Assembly: GCF_001280085.1 (NCBI RefSeq)
Contig: NZ_LGED01000194.1
Location: 1-64,000, forward strand
Source: Saccharothrix sp. NRRL B-16348
GTDB taxonomy: Bacteria > Actinomycetota > Actinomycetes > Mycobacteriales > Pseudonocardiaceae
Reading direction: 5' to 3'
Length of the DNA: 64,000 nt
In this document: positions 1 to 8,906 of the stretch, one piece after another
Layout of the letters: each line of letters starts with the position of its first letter
Position numbering within the stretch: position 1 is the first letter of the stretch
The notes under the pieces: model-generated
What the model was told of the DNA's origin: nothing
What the model saw: only the letters and a program-made list of their open reading frames with translations
Database searches by the model: none
Program-made: the position numbers and the translations under genes

Positions 1-20
1 CGGATGATGTTGGAATGAGG

Positions 21-78
21 GAGGGCCTCCGGGTTCGGTGTGGATTGCGACGTCTACACCAAGCCCACGGAGGCCCTC
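21..78 (+). repeat. 11-bp inverted repeat ahead of the transposase start
   Basis: GAGGGCCTCCG at 21-31 is the exact reverse complement of CGGAGGCCCTC at 68-78, with 36 bases between. The right arm ends immediately before the GTG start at 79, so a folded transcript would occlude the ribosome-binding region. Such structures in insertion sequences often protect against transposase expression from outside transcription; that role is inferred here. Confidence 0.55.
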
Positions 79-1078
79 GTGACCCACGCTAACGCACCGT
101 TGACTCCGGCGGGCAGGCTGCGTCTGGCCCGGTGTGTCGTGGACGAGGGCTGGCCGTTGCGGCGGGCTGCCGAGCGGTTCCAGGTCTCGCCGACCACCGC
201 CGCCCGCTGGGCCGGGCGGTACCGGCAGTCGGGCGAGGCGGGTATGACCGACCGCTCCAGTCGTCCCCGTCGCAGCCCGCGTCGCCTGCCCACCCGCCAG
301 GAGCGACGGATCGTCAAGGTCCGATTGCTACGACGCTGGGGTCCGGCCCGCATCGCCTACCTGCCGGGTCTGAATCCCTCCACGGTGCACCGGGTGCTGC
401 GCCGTTTCGGTCTGGCCCGCCTGGCGCACCTGGACCGGGCCACCGCCGTGCCGGTGCGCCGCTACGAGCACGCCCGCGCCCGGCGACCTGGTCCACGTCG
501 ACCTCAAGAAGCTGGGCAACATCCCCGACGGCGGCGGCCACAAGGTCCACGGCCGCCCGGCGGGCAGGCGCAACAGCGCCGCCCACCGCGACCCCACCCG
601 GCCCCGCAAGACCCACGGCCACCCCAACCTGGGCTACTCCTACCTGCACAACGCCGTGGACGACCACTCCCGCCTGGCCTACACCGAGATCCTGCCCGAC
701 GAGACCAAGGAGACCGCCGCCGCGTTCTGGACCCGGGCGCAGGCGTTCTTCCGGGCCGGCGGGGTGGTGGTGAAGCGGGTGCTGACGGACAACGGTTCCT
801 GCTACCGCTCACACCTGTGGCGCGACACCCTCGCCGACGCCGGTGTCACCCACAAACGCACCCGTGCCTACCGGCCCCAGACCAACGGCAAGGTCGAACG
901 CTTCAACCGCACCCTGCTCGACGAATGGGCCTACGCCCGGGCATACCGGTCCGAGACCGAGCGGCGAGAAGCGCTGCCACACTGGCTGCACACTTACAAT
1001 CACCACCGCGGCCACACCGCACTCCAAGGCCAACCACCCGCCAGCCGCGTCCCCAACCTCCCAGGTCAGTACAGCTAG
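79..1078 (+). pseudogene. IS481-family transposase, +1 frameshift
   Basis: DDE transposase that would cut and paste its own IS element. The GTG at 79 is chosen because the protein then opens with the family-typical THANAPLTP. The first part (79 to about 477) holds the helix-turn-helix region. The catalytic core continues in another frame from about 482: VHVDLKKLG (first Asp), LTDNGSCY (second Asp) and NGKVERFNRT (Glu) are all present, ending in NLPGQYS. Removing one G at 478 restores the family-like reading HARPGDLVHVD, so a one-base insertion is the simplest explanation. No A-rich slippery site is seen, so programmed frameshifting is unlikely. The stop codon TAG lies inside the presumed CTAG target. 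Confidence 0.85.
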
Positions 1079-1995
1079 GCGTTCGCCAGGCGGAGGCGTT
1101 CGGCCGACTGCGCGCGCACGGCGTCACCGGACACCGGGGTGTCGCCGTGCAGGGCCTCCCAGCGGGCGTTGTGCGCCGCCTGCCAGAGGCTCGCCGCCCA
1201 CGCGACCTCCAGCTCCTCCGCGGTGAACCGGCGTCCCCGGAGGTCCTGGTACGTCTCCAGGAACGCGGCGGAACTGTCGATGGGGGCCAGCGTCGGCGGC
1301 GACGCGTGGACGAACGACCCGCACGCCGCACCCACCAGCGCCGCCTCCGGCTGCCACGCCAGGCTGTCCCAGTCGTGCACGGCCCACACCTCCCCGTCAC
1401 GCCAGCGGAGGTTCTGCCCTTCGAAGTCGGCGTGGCCCAGCACGCGCGGCAGGTCGGCCGCCAACAGCCGTGCGCGAACCCGGGCGGCCGTGTCCACGAC
1501 GTGCTCGGGCACGGCGGACTGGTCCCGGTCGTCCAGCAGCGGGACCGCAGGCCACAGCCCGGCGTCCGCGTGGTCCCACCGCGCCCAGCGCGGGTTCGGC
1601 AGCGGCGGGGGAACGGTCACGTCGGCCAGTTCGGCCATCAGCCGGGCGAACACCGCGGCGTAGCGCACGGCGACCTCCGGCGAGTCGCCGCCGAGCGGCT
1701 CACCGCCGGGCAGGTGCTCCTCGGCGTGCACGGCCAGGGTGCCGACGACGACCGCGGGCGTGAGCGGCCTAGCGCACGGGAATCCCCGCTCCGCCAGCCT
1801 GGCCTGCGCGGCGACGCACGACGCGACACGGCCCTCGTCCTCGCGCGCCTTCACCACGACGTCCCGGCCCCCGGCCAACCGCAGCCCGAACACCGCCGAC
1901 ATCTGCCGCGCCTCGAACAGCACGCCGACCGGCTCGTCGCCCAACCGGTCCGCGCACCACGCCGGCAACCAGTCCGGCACCCCGTCCAACGTCAC
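1075..1995 (-). CDS. APH-fold phosphotransferase (aminoglycoside/choline kinase-like)
   Basis: 306-residue protein of the aminoglycoside phosphotransferase fold, which transfers phosphate from ATP to a small hydroxylated substrate. Visible motifs are a nucleotide-binding lysine (about K49 in VVVKARED), the catalytic loop HADFEGQN (H188, D190, N195) and the metal-binding DWD (D208-D210). The N-terminal glycine-rich region is poorly conserved, as in many actinobacterial members. Translation starts at GTG 1995. The stop TAG is inside the CTAG that also serves as the IS target, so the insertion sits exactly at the end of the gene without truncating it. The substrate cannot be told from sequence; antibiotic resistance is not implied. 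Confidence 0.8.
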   Translation of the reverse strand: MTLDGVPDWLPAWCADRLGDEPVGVLFEARQMSAVFGLRLAGGRDVVVKAREDEGRVASCVAAQARLAERGFPCARPLTPAVVVGTLAVHAEEHLPGGEPLGGDSPEVAVRYAAVFARLMAELADVTVPPPLPNPRWARWDHADAGLWPAVPLLDDRDQSAVPEHVVDTAARVRARLLAADLPRVLGHADFEGQNLRWRDGEVWAVHDWDSLAWQPEAALVGAACGSFVHASPPTLAPIDSSAAFLETYQDLRGRRFTAEELEVAWAASLWQAAHNARWEALHGDTPVSGDAVRAQSAERLRLANA

Positions 1996-2105
1996 GACGA
2001 CGACTGTGCCAGGCGGGGCTTGCCCGGGTGGCCCCGATCACCTACCGTCGAGTAAAGGTGAAGACGTTTCGCGTATGGCGAACCGAATCGGGTCGGGGAG
2101 TGCGG

Positions 2106-4112
2106 ATGCGGGTCTCGCGACGGTCGTTGACGGCAACGGCGCTGGTCGCCGCCCTGGTCGTGGTCGGGCTGCCGGTCGCGGACGCCGCGCCCCAGCCGTA
2201 CCTGGTCGGGCGGGGCATCTCCGACGTCACCGGACCCGCCGCCGAGAACGGGATGATGGGCTACTCGGCGTTCGACCAGAAGACCACCGGCATCCACCAG
2301 CGGCAGCGCTCACGGGCGTACGTGGTGGTCGACCAGGCCACCGGCAAGCGCGTCGCGTACGTCAACGCGGACCTGGCGATGATCTTCCGGGCCGTGCAGG
2401 AAGCGGTGCTGGCCAAGCTCCAGGCACGGTACGGCTCGCTCTACACCCGCGAGAACGTGCTGCTGTCCGCGACCCACACGCACGCCGGGCCCGGCGGCTA
2501 CTCGCACAACCTCGCCTACAACCTGTCGATCCTCGGCCTGCAGCCGCAGACGCTGGCCGCGATCACCGACGGCATCACGGAGTCGGTCGTGCGCGCGCAC
2601 GAAGACCTCAAGCCCGGTGAGCTGACCCTGGGCCGCGGCGAGCTGACCGACGCCAGCGTGAACCGCTCCCGGGTCGCGTTCGAGCGCAACCCCGACAAGG
2701 GCCACTTCCCGCGGGCGATCGACCCGGCGATGACGGTGCTGCGGTTCCGGCAGAACGGCGCGGACGTCGGCGCGATCAGCTGGTTCGCCACCCACAACAC
2801 GTCGATGACCAACAAGAACACGCTGATCAGCCCGGACAACAAGGGTTACGCGTCCTACCAGTGGGAGCACGACGACCGCGGCGTGCGGTACCTGGAGGAC
2901 CGGCCCGGGTTCGTCGCCGCGTTCCCCAACACCAACGCGGGCGACATGTCGCCGAACCTCAACCTTCGCCCCGGTTCCGGCCCGACCGAGGACGAGGTGG
3001 AGAACACCCGGATCATCGGCGAGCGGCAGAACCGCAAGGCGCAGCAGGTGTTCGCGGGTCCGCAGACACCGGTGACCGGCGCGGTGGACTACCGGATGCG
3101 GTTCGTGGACATGGCCGCGGTCGCCGTCGACGGCCGGTACACCACCGACGGGCGGCCGGGCACGACGTGTCCGGGTGTCGTGGGCGCGTCCACCATGGCG
3201 GGCAGCGTGGAGGACGGCCCGGCGATCCCCGGCTTCAGCGAGGGCATGACCAGCCCGTGGAAGGCGTTGTTCGAACCCTTGAACGTCGAGGTGCCGCAGT
3301 GGTTGCGCGACTGCCAGTACCCGAAGGCGTCACTGGTGCCGACCGGCCTGGTGCAGGCCACGCCGAACGTGCTGCCGCTGCAGATCGTGAAGATCGGGCC
3401 GCTGCACCTGGTCGCCGTGCCGGGCGAGGTGACGATCGTAGCCGGCCTGCGGATTCGGCGCGCGGTGGCCGCCGAAGCGGGCGTGCCGCTGGAGAACGTG
3501 CTCGTGCAGGGCTACGCCAACGACTACAGCCAGTACGTGACCACGCCGGAGGAGTACGACCTCCAGCAGTACGAGGGCGGCTCGACGCTGTTCGGCCGCA
3601 ACACCCTGCCCGCCTACCAGCAGGAGTTCGCCGCGCTCGCCGCGTCCCTGCGCGCCGGCACACCCCTCGCGCCCGGCCCGACGCCCACCAAGCCGCCGTT
3701 CACCGAGCTCAACCTCCAGACCGGCGTGGTGTTCGACGACAAGGCCCCCTGGCACTCCTTCGGCCAGGTCCTCACCCAACCCGCCACCACCTACGCCCGC
3801 GGCCAGACCGCCACGGCGGTGTTCGTCACCGGGCACCCGAAGAACAACCTGCGCCGCAACGGCACGTTCCTGGAGGTCCAGCGCCTGGTCGACGGCACGT
3901 GGACCAGGCACGCGGACGACGGCGACTGGTCCACCCGCTACCGCTGGCAGCGCGAGGGCGTGGCCAACTCGAACGCCACGGTGACGTGGACGATCCCGGC
4001 CGACACGCCGACCGGCACGTACCGCATCGTGCACCACGGCGACTGGAAGAGCGGCTGGACCGGCGCGGTCACCCCGTTCACCGGCGCCACCAGGACGTTC
4101 ACCGTCGGCTAG
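2106..4112 (+). CDS. secreted neutral/alkaline ceramidase
   Basis: 668-residue exported hydrolase that cleaves the amide bond of ceramide to sphingosine and fatty acid. An upstream in-frame ATG exists at 2028, but ATG 2106 gives a proper signal peptide (MRVSRRSL, hydrophobic core, cleavage near ADAA-PQ) and is preceded by a GGGAG-like site. Zinc-ligand candidates are H124 and H126 in ATHTHAGPGG and H230 in WFATHN. The nucleophile serine of the family is S282 in GDMSPN. A C-terminal immunoglobulin-like domain occupies roughly the last 150 residues, as usual for the family. Such enzymes in soil actinobacteria act outside the cell on exogenous sphingolipids. Confidence 0.9.
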   Translation: MRVSRRSLTATALVAALVVVGLPVADAAPQPYLVGRGISDVTGPAAENGMMGYSAFDQKTTGIHQRQRSRAYVVVDQATGKRVAYVNADLAMIFRAVQEAVLAKLQARYGSLYTRENVLLSATHTHAGPGGYSHNLAYNLSILGLQPQTLAAITDGITESVVRAHEDLKPGELTLGRGELTDASVNRSRVAFERNPDKGHFPRAIDPAMTVLRFRQNGADVGAISWFATHNTSMTNKNTLISPDNKGYASYQWEHDDRGVRYLEDRPGFVAAFPNTNAGDMSPNLNLRPGSGPTEDEVENTRIIGERQNRKAQQVFAGPQTPVTGAVDYRMRFVDMAAVAVDGRYTTDGRPGTTCPGVVGASTMAGSVEDGPAIPGFSEGMTSPWKALFEPLNVEVPQWLRDCQYPKASLVPTGLVQATPNVLPLQIVKIGPLHLVAVPGEVTIVAGLRIRRAVAAEAGVPLENVLVQGYANDYSQYVTTPEEYDLQQYEGGSTLFGRNTLPAYQQEFAALAASLRAGTPLAPGPTPTKPPFTELNLQTGVVFDDKAPWHSFGQVLTQPATTYARGQTATAVFVTGHPKNNLRRNGTFLEVQRLVDGTWTRHADDGDWSTRYRWQREGVANSNATVTWTIPADTPTGTYRIVHHGDWKSGWTGAVTPFTGATRTFTVG

Positions 4113-4134
4113 CGCTTCCGAGTACCTTCACGAC

Positions 4135-4554
4135 ATGAAACCAAAACGATCGTTAACGGTTGGCCTGATCGTGTCGATGCTCGCGGTGATGGGGTTGTTC
4201 ACGGCTCCCGCGGTGGGTCAGGCGAGCACGGAGGCCGCTTATCCGGTGACGCCGTTCCACTTGGAATACGGCGCGAGCGTCCTCACCGGCTCGATCACGT
4301 GGTACAACCGCAGCGTCGACGTCTCGGGCTCGATCAAGGCCCGTTCCACGGGGAAGCAGGCCCGGTTCCGCGCTGAATCCGCTTCCTGCTACTCGTCGCT
4401 GGAAACGCGAACGGCGTCGGTCGACACGACCACCCCGTTCGGTTTCAACATGCCCTGCGATGTCCCGGGCGGGTACACCCACGTCTACGTGGCCATGTGG
4501 GACGTCAACGGCACTTTCCTGCGCGGTGTCACCTGCACCAGGCAAGGCTGCTGA
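4135..4554 (+). CDS. small secreted protein of unknown function
   Basis: 139 residues with a clear signal peptide (MKPKRSLTVGLIVSMLAVMG, cleavage near GQAS-TE). The mature part is about 110 residues, rich in Ser/Thr and aromatic residues, with four cysteines (two near the middle and two in the C-terminal TCTRQGC), suggesting a disulfide-bonded beta-sandwich. It follows the ceramidase on the same strand after 22 bases and may be co-transcribed. No family was recognised. No strong ribosome-binding site precedes the ATG at 4135. Confidence 0.7.
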   Translation: MKPKRSLTVGLIVSMLAVMGLFTAPAVGQASTEAAYPVTPFHLEYGASVLTGSITWYNRSVDVSGSIKARSTGKQARFRAESASCYSSLETRTASVDTTTPFGFNMPCDVPGGYTHVYVAMWDVNGTFLRGVTCTRQGC

Positions 4555-4613
4555 ACCGGAGTCCGAGTCCGTTCGACGTCACCTGCGATCGGTAGACCTC
4601 CCGCAGCGGCATG

Positions 4614-5051
4614 TCAGCCCTCGCGGTCCAGCGGGCCCCAGCTCGTGGCGGCGTGCTCGTCGACCAGGCGTTCGCACTCGGCGAGCACGTCGTCCGTGAT
4701 CCACCCGATCGGGTGACGGCACTCCACCAGGGGCTCGTTGTCCGGGCCCCGGCCGACCTCGGTGCCCTCCAGGATCCACGGCCGCGTGCCCGGCCCCCGG
4801 CGTTCCCGCAGGTGGCGGTAGTCGTGCAGGCGGCGGGCCACCCAGAGCCGCAGGGGTCTGCCGCCCCACCACGGTTCGATCGCCAGCGCGTTGGCGGACA
4901 GGCCGGGCAGCCGCACGCCGCTCAGCCCGTCCCGGCTGCGCCGATCGCTGTCCGCTTCCGGGCCCTGCGACCAGCGCACGTACAGCTCCCGCGCGGGCGC
5001 GCGGTCCTCGACCAGGGCGACCAGGTCGGCGAGATCGGCGAAGGTGCGCAT
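4614..5051 (-). CDS. DUF6098-like conserved protein
   Basis: 145-residue cytosolic protein without membrane segments. The pattern LYVRWSQGPEAD, GVRLPGLSANAL, PWWGGRPLRLWVARRLHDY, RPWILEGTEVGRGPDNEPLV resembles the actinobacterial DUF6098 family (named from memory). The function is unknown. It is convergent with the preceding secreted-protein gene and divergent from the FAD/Rieske gene, with about 60 bases between starts, so the two starts share a compact promoter region. Confidence 0.7.
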   Translation of the reverse strand: MRTFADLADLVALVEDRAPARELYVRWSQGPEADSDRRSRDGLSGVRLPGLSANALAIEPWWGGRPLRLWVARRLHDYRHLRERRGPGTRPWILEGTEVGRGPDNEPLVECRHPIGWITDDVLAECERLVDEHAATSWGPLDREG

Positions 5052-5112
5052 GCGTCGGGGTTACCGCGTGGGCCGAGGTTCGAACGCGGACCGCCCGGGT
5101 ATCAGCTAAAGC

Positions 5113-6621
5113 ATGACGGAAGCGACCACGACCGCCCGCCACTCCCTGTGGTCGGAGGCGATACCGCACGGCAGGTTCCCCGTGCTCACCGGCGAGACGG
5201 CGGTGGACGTGGCGGTGGTCGGCGGTGGCATCACCGGTGTCACCACGGCGTTGCTGCTCAAGCGCGCGGGGCTGCGGGTCGTGGTGGTGGAGGCCGACCG
5301 GGTGGGCAGCGGGGTCAGCGGCAACAACACCGCCAAGGTCACCGCCCTGCAGTCCACTGTGTACTCGACCATCGAACGCAGGCACAGCGCCGAAGCCGCG
5401 GCCGACTACGCCTCCGGCAACACCTCCGCCGTCGAACGGGTCGCCGCGCTGGTGTCCGAGGTGGGCATCGACTGCGACCTGCGCCGGATGCCCGCGTACA
5501 CGTTCGCGTTCGACGAGGACGAACTCGCCGCGGTCGAGCAGGAGGCGACCGCCGCCGTGAAGGCGGGGCTGCCGGTGTCACGCGACCGCGGCGAGCTGAT
5601 GGGCGTGCCGTTCCCGATCGCGGGCGCGGTGCGGCTGGACGACCAGTTGGCCCTCCACCCGGTGAAGTACGTGCGCGGGCTGGCGGAGGCCGTGGACGGC
5701 GACGGGTCGCGGGTCTACGAGGCGAGCCGGGTGCTGCGCATCGAGGACGGCACGCCGAGCCGCGTCCACACCGACCGGGGCACGGTCGTCGCCGAACGCG
5801 TGGTGATCGCCACGCACTACCCCATCCTGGACCGCGGCCTGTACTTCGCCCGCCTGGAGCCGATGCGGTCCTACTGCGTCGCGATCCGGCTGGCGTCGGG
5901 CACGCCGCCGACGGGCCTGGGCATCAGCGCGGGCACTGAGACGTGGTCGCTGGCCAGGTCGGGGGACCTGCTGATCGTCGCGGGGCGCGGCCACGCCACG
6001 GGCTCGTCGCCGGGCGAGCCGTACGACGAGCTGACCAGGTTCGCGGCCGAGCGCTGGGACGTCGCCGAGGTCACCCACCGCTGGTCCGCGCAGGACCCGA
6101 CGTCCTACGACAACCTGCCCATGATCGGCCCCTACCTGCCGGGCTCGACCACGTTGTACGGCGCGACCGGGTTCATGAAGTGGGGGCTGAGCAACGGCAC
6201 GATGGCCGCGGAACTGCTGACCGACCTGATCGTCGGCCGGGAGAACCGGCTGGCGGCCCGGTTCAGCCCGCACCGGCTGACCTTGGGCGCCACGCCGAAG
6301 CTGGCGCTGCTGAACGCGAAGGTGGCCGTCGACCTGGTCGGCGACCGGCTGAAGTCCGCCGAGGTCGACTCGGTCGCGGACGTGCCGGCCGGCGAGGCGC
6401 GGGTGGTGCGTGACGGCACGGGCAAGGCCGGCGTGTACCGGGACGAGACGGGCGGTGTGCACGGCGTGTCCTTGCGCTGCACGCACCTGGGTTGCCTGGT
6501 GCGGTTCAACCCGGCCGAACGCAGCTGGGACTGCCCGTGCCACGGCTCGCGGTTCGACGTGGACGGCGCCGTGCTGGAAGGTCCGGCGACGAAGCCCTTG
6601 CCGCGCCGCGATCCCGCGTGA
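5113..6621 (+). CDS. FAD-dependent oxidoreductase with C-terminal Rieske [2Fe-2S] domain
   Basis: 502 residues. A DAO-type FAD domain begins with [19 protein letters not shown] (about residues 35-55) and fills most of the chain. The last 50 residues form a Rieske domain with ligands C456/H458 (CTHLGC) and C474/H477 (CPCHGS). This fused architecture is known in bacterial GlpD/DAO-like oxidoreductases; the substrate is not known and electrons probably pass between flavin and cluster. The stop overlaps the next start by one base (TGATG), so it is probably translationally coupled to the carboxylate-amine ligase and the iron enzyme downstream. Confidence 0.88.
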   Translation: MTEATTTARHSLWSEAIPHGRFPVLTGETAVDVAVVGGGITGVTTALLLKRAGLRVVVVEADRVGSGVSGNNTAKVTALQSTVYSTIERRHSAEAAADYASGNTSAVERVAALVSEVGIDCDLRRMPAYTFAFDEDELAAVEQEATAAVKAGLPVSRDRGELMGVPFPIAGAVRLDDQLALHPVKYVRGLAEAVDGDGSRVYEASRVLRIEDGTPSRVHTDRGTVVAERVVIATHYPILDRGLYFARLEPMRSYCVAIRLASGTPPTGLGISAGTETWSLARSGDLLIVAGRGHATGSSPGEPYDELTRFAAERWDVAEVTHRWSAQDPTSYDNLPMIGPYLPGSTTLYGATGFMKWGLSNGTMAAELLTDLIVGRENRLAARFSPHRLTLGATPKLALLNAKVAVDLVGDRLKSAEVDSVADVPAGEARVVRDGTGKAGVYRDETGGVHGVSLRCTHLGCLVRFNPAERSWDCPCHGSRFDVDGAVLEGPATKPLPRRDPA

Positions 6622-7694
6622 TGACGGTGGGTGTCGAGGAGGAGTTCCTCCTCGTGGATCCGGCGACGCGTCGTCCGGTGGCACGTGCGGCGGACGTGCT
6701 GGCACGCGTGCGCGACCTGCCGCCAGGCGCGCGGGCGCACCGTGAGCTGAGCGGTGCGCAGGTCGAGTTCGCCACCGGTGTGTGCGCGAGTCTGGACGAG
6801 CTGCGCGACCAGTTGGTGGCCGGTCGGCGTGCGCTGGCCGCCGCCGCTCACGCCGAGGGGTGGTGGCTGGTCGCCTCGGGTTCGCCGCCGTTGGCCGACC
6901 CGCGCCCGGCGTTGAGCGCGGGGGAGAGGTTCGAGCGGATCGAGTCGGTGTACCGCGCCCAGGTGGCCGGTTACCAGTGCTGCGGCTGCCACGTGCACGT
7001 CGGCGTGCCGGATCGGGAGACGGCCGTGCACGTGGTGAACCACCTGCGGCGGTGGCTGCCGACGCTGCTGGCGCTCGGCGGCAACTCGCCGTTCGACCGC
7101 GACCACGACACCGGTTACGCGAGCTGGCGGATGATGGACCAGGCCCGGTTCCCGAACTCGGGCGTGCCTCCGCTGTTCCGCACGGCCGCCGACCACGACG
7201 CGCGGGTCGCCCGGCTCGTGGCGAGCGGCGCGCTGGTGGACGCGAGCCAGACGTTCTGGCTGGCCAGGCCGTCACCGCGGTACCCGACCGTCGAGGTGCG
7301 GGCCGCCGACACCGCCGCCACGGTGGACGACGCCCTGCTCCAAGCGGGTCTGACCAGGGCGCTGGTCGACACGGCGCGCACCGCCGGCGCCGCACCCGAG
7401 CTGGACGACCAGGTGGTGGCGGCGGCCGTGTGGTCGGCGGCCCGGCACGGGCTGTCCGGTCCCGGCGTCGACCCGCTCACCGCACGTCAGGTGCCCGCCG
7501 TCGCATTGGTGGAGGCGTTGCTGGAGCACGTGTCCGACGCGCTGGGCGACGACCGTGACGTGATCCGCGCACTGGTGCGGGACGTGCTCGACCGGGGCAC
7601 GGGCGCGCAGCGGCAGCTGAGGGCGGGATCACCCGAGGCCGCCGTGGAGCTGCTCGCGTGCACGCCGACCGGAACGGGTAGTCCACGGCCATGA
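6621..7694 (+). CDS. YbdK-type carboxylate-amine ligase (glutamate-cysteine ligase family 2)
   Basis: 357 residues. It opens with the family signature TVGVEEEFLLVD and contains CHVHVGVPD and LGGNSPF, characteristic of the GCS2/YbdK ATP-dependent ligases that join a carboxylate to an amine (gamma-glutamyl-cysteine in known cases). The ATG at 6621 is chosen because it begins exactly at the family N-terminus and overlaps the preceding stop; a longer in-frame extension is a shadow. The stop overlaps the next ATG (ATGA at 7691). Whether it makes gamma-glutamylcysteine or another amide is not shown. Confidence 0.85.
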   Translation: MTVGVEEEFLLVDPATRRPVARAADVLARVRDLPPGARAHRELSGAQVEFATGVCASLDELRDQLVAGRRALAAAAHAEGWWLVASGSPPLADPRPALSAGERFERIESVYRAQVAGYQCCGCHVHVGVPDRETAVHVVNHLRRWLPTLLALGGNSPFDRDHDTGYASWRMMDQARFPNSGVPPLFRTAADHDARVARLVASGALVDASQTFWLARPSPRYPTVEVRAADTAATVDDALLQAGLTRALVDTARTAGAAPELDDQVVAAAVWSAARHGLSGPGVDPLTARQVPAVALVEALLEHVSDALGDDRDVIRALVRDVLDRGTGAQRQLRAGSPEAAVELLACTPTGTGSPRP

Positions 7695-8689
7695 CCACTG
7701 TGGACCCTGCCGTCGACCGGGCGGTGCTGCCCGCGCCGCGCGGCCCCCTGTCCGCCGCCGTCCTGGACGCCCTGCGCGGCGACCCGCCGGCGACCGGCCT
7801 GCCGCCGCACGCGTCGACGGACCCGTACGGCGAAGACCTGCACCTGGCCCTGCACGTGTGCTACGAGCTGCACTACCAGGGTTTCGCGGGAGTATCGGAC
7901 ACCTGGGAGTGGGATCCGGGCCTGCTCGGCTTCCGCGCCGTGCTGGAACAGGTGTTCCTGGACGCGCTGCGCGCCGACGTGCCCGGTGGCGCGGACATCG
8001 ACGGCGTGCTGGACGCCTTGCTGGTCGAACCGGTCGACGGTGTCGGCGTGAGCCACTTCCTCAAGGACGAGGGGGAGTGGTGGCACATGCGCGAGTACCT
8101 GGCGTTGCGCTCGATCTACCACTTGAAGGAGGCGGACCCGCACGCGTGGGTGATCCCGCGCCTGCGCGGTGCGGCGAAGGCGGCGCTGGTGGCCGTCGAG
8201 TTCGACGAGTTCGGCGGCGGTCGCGGCGACCGCATGCACTCGCGGCTGTTCGCCGACCTGCTCGCGGGCGCCGGGCTGGACAACGGCTACCTGCGGTACC
8301 TGGAGCACGCTCCCGCGGTGATGCTGGCGACGGTGAACCTGATGTCGTTGTGCGGGCTGCACCGGTCGTTGCGCGGCTCGCTGGTGGGGCACTTCGCTGC
8401 CGCCGAGATCACCACCGCGCCCAGCGCCACCCGGATGGCGAAGGCGTTGGCACGGCTGGACGCGCACCCCGCGTGCGTGGAGTTCTTCACCGAGCACATC
8501 GAGGCGGACGCGGTGCACGAGCAGGTGATGCGGCGGGACGTGATCGGCGACCTGCTGGCCCGCGAGCCGGAGCTGACCGGATCGGTGGTGTTCGGCGTGC
8601 AGGCCACGGAACTGCTCGAACAACGGCTCGGCGACCACCTGCTCGGCGCGTGGGCAGAGGGGCGGACGGCGTTGCGCCGGCCCCTCTAG
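7691..8689 (+). CDS. haem-oxygenase-like iron-containing redox enzyme
   Basis: 332 residues, all-alpha. Acidic and histidine clusters (HFLKDEGEWWHMREY, EFDEFGGGRGDRMHSRLF and EHIEADAVHEQVM) are spaced like the ligands of the haem-oxygenase-like diiron oxidase/oxygenase superfamily (iron-containing redox enzyme family). These enzymes use O2 on amino, fatty or carboxylic substrates. The start overlaps the YbdK stop, so the FAD/Rieske protein, ligase and iron enzyme form a three-gene coupled operon. The Rieske/FAD partner could supply electrons; that is inference from context. Confidence 0.8.
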   Translation: MTTVDPAVDRAVLPAPRGPLSAAVLDALRGDPPATGLPPHASTDPYGEDLHLALHVCYELHYQGFAGVSDTWEWDPGLLGFRAVLEQVFLDALRADVPGGADIDGVLDALLVEPVDGVGVSHFLKDEGEWWHMREYLALRSIYHLKEADPHAWVIPRLRGAAKAALVAVEFDEFGGGRGDRMHSRLFADLLAGAGLDNGYLRYLEHAPAVMLATVNLMSLCGLHRSLRGSLVGHFAAAEITTAPSATRMAKALARLDAHPACVEFFTEHIEADAVHEQVMRRDVIGDLLAREPELTGSVVFGVQATELLEQRLGDHLLGAWAEGRTALRRPL

Positions 8690-8714
8690 CCCGCCGCCCG
8701 TCAGCCGACCGCGG

Positions 8715-8906
8715 TCAACGTCGTTTGCGGTGGCTCGTGTCGCACAGCGGGTAACGCTTGCTGCGGCGGCACGCGCACACCGCGACGACGAACCGGTCCG
8801 AGCACACCACCGTGCCGTCGTCCAGCCGCAGTTCGACCGGTCCTTCCACCAGGACCGGCCCACCGGGCACGACGGTCACCACCCGGGCGTCACGCGGCGT
8901 CGGCAC
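8715..8906 (-). CDS. CDGSH-type iron-sulfur protein
   Basis: 63 residues with the [2Fe-2S] signature CACRRSKRYPLCDTSH near the C-terminus, three Cys and one His in the C-x-C...CD-x-S-H pattern. Known family members are small redox or cluster-transfer proteins. Its start overlaps the end of the upstream methyltransferase gene by 17 bases, so the two are co-transcribed. It is convergent with the iron-enzyme operon, with 25 bases between stops. Confidence 0.85.
   Translation of the reverse strand: MPTPRDARVVTVVPGGPVLVEGPVELRLDDGTVVCSDRFVVAVCACRRSKRYPLCDTSHRKRR

Larger units (their letters stand above)
1..1079 (+). mobile_element. IS481-family insertion sequence, apparently inactive
   Basis: The segment encodes one IS481-type DDE transposase broken by a frameshift. 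The right end is best placed at the ACA at 1071-1073, directly followed by GCTAGG (1074-1079). IS481 elements are known to insert into NCTAGN and duplicate it, so this hexamer is probably the target site. The left end was not located: no good terminal-repeat partner or second CTAG is visible in the first 40 bases, so it may lie outside the window or have decayed. The element directly abuts the 3' end of the minus-strand kinase gene. Confidence 0.8.

Noticed and set aside
79..1078. Programmed frameshifting in the transposase
   Set aside because: IS481 elements normally use one frame and no slippery A-rich heptamer is present; one inserted G explains the break.
1075..1995. An antibiotic-resistance call for the APH-fold kinase
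   Set aside because: The fold includes many metabolic kinases, and nothing in the sequence or context shows an aminoglycoside substrate.
40..2055. A 671-codon frame running through the transposase and the kinase gene
   Set aside because: Only the first about 146 codons are transposase; the rest is a shadow of the minus-strand kinase gene in GC-rich DNA.
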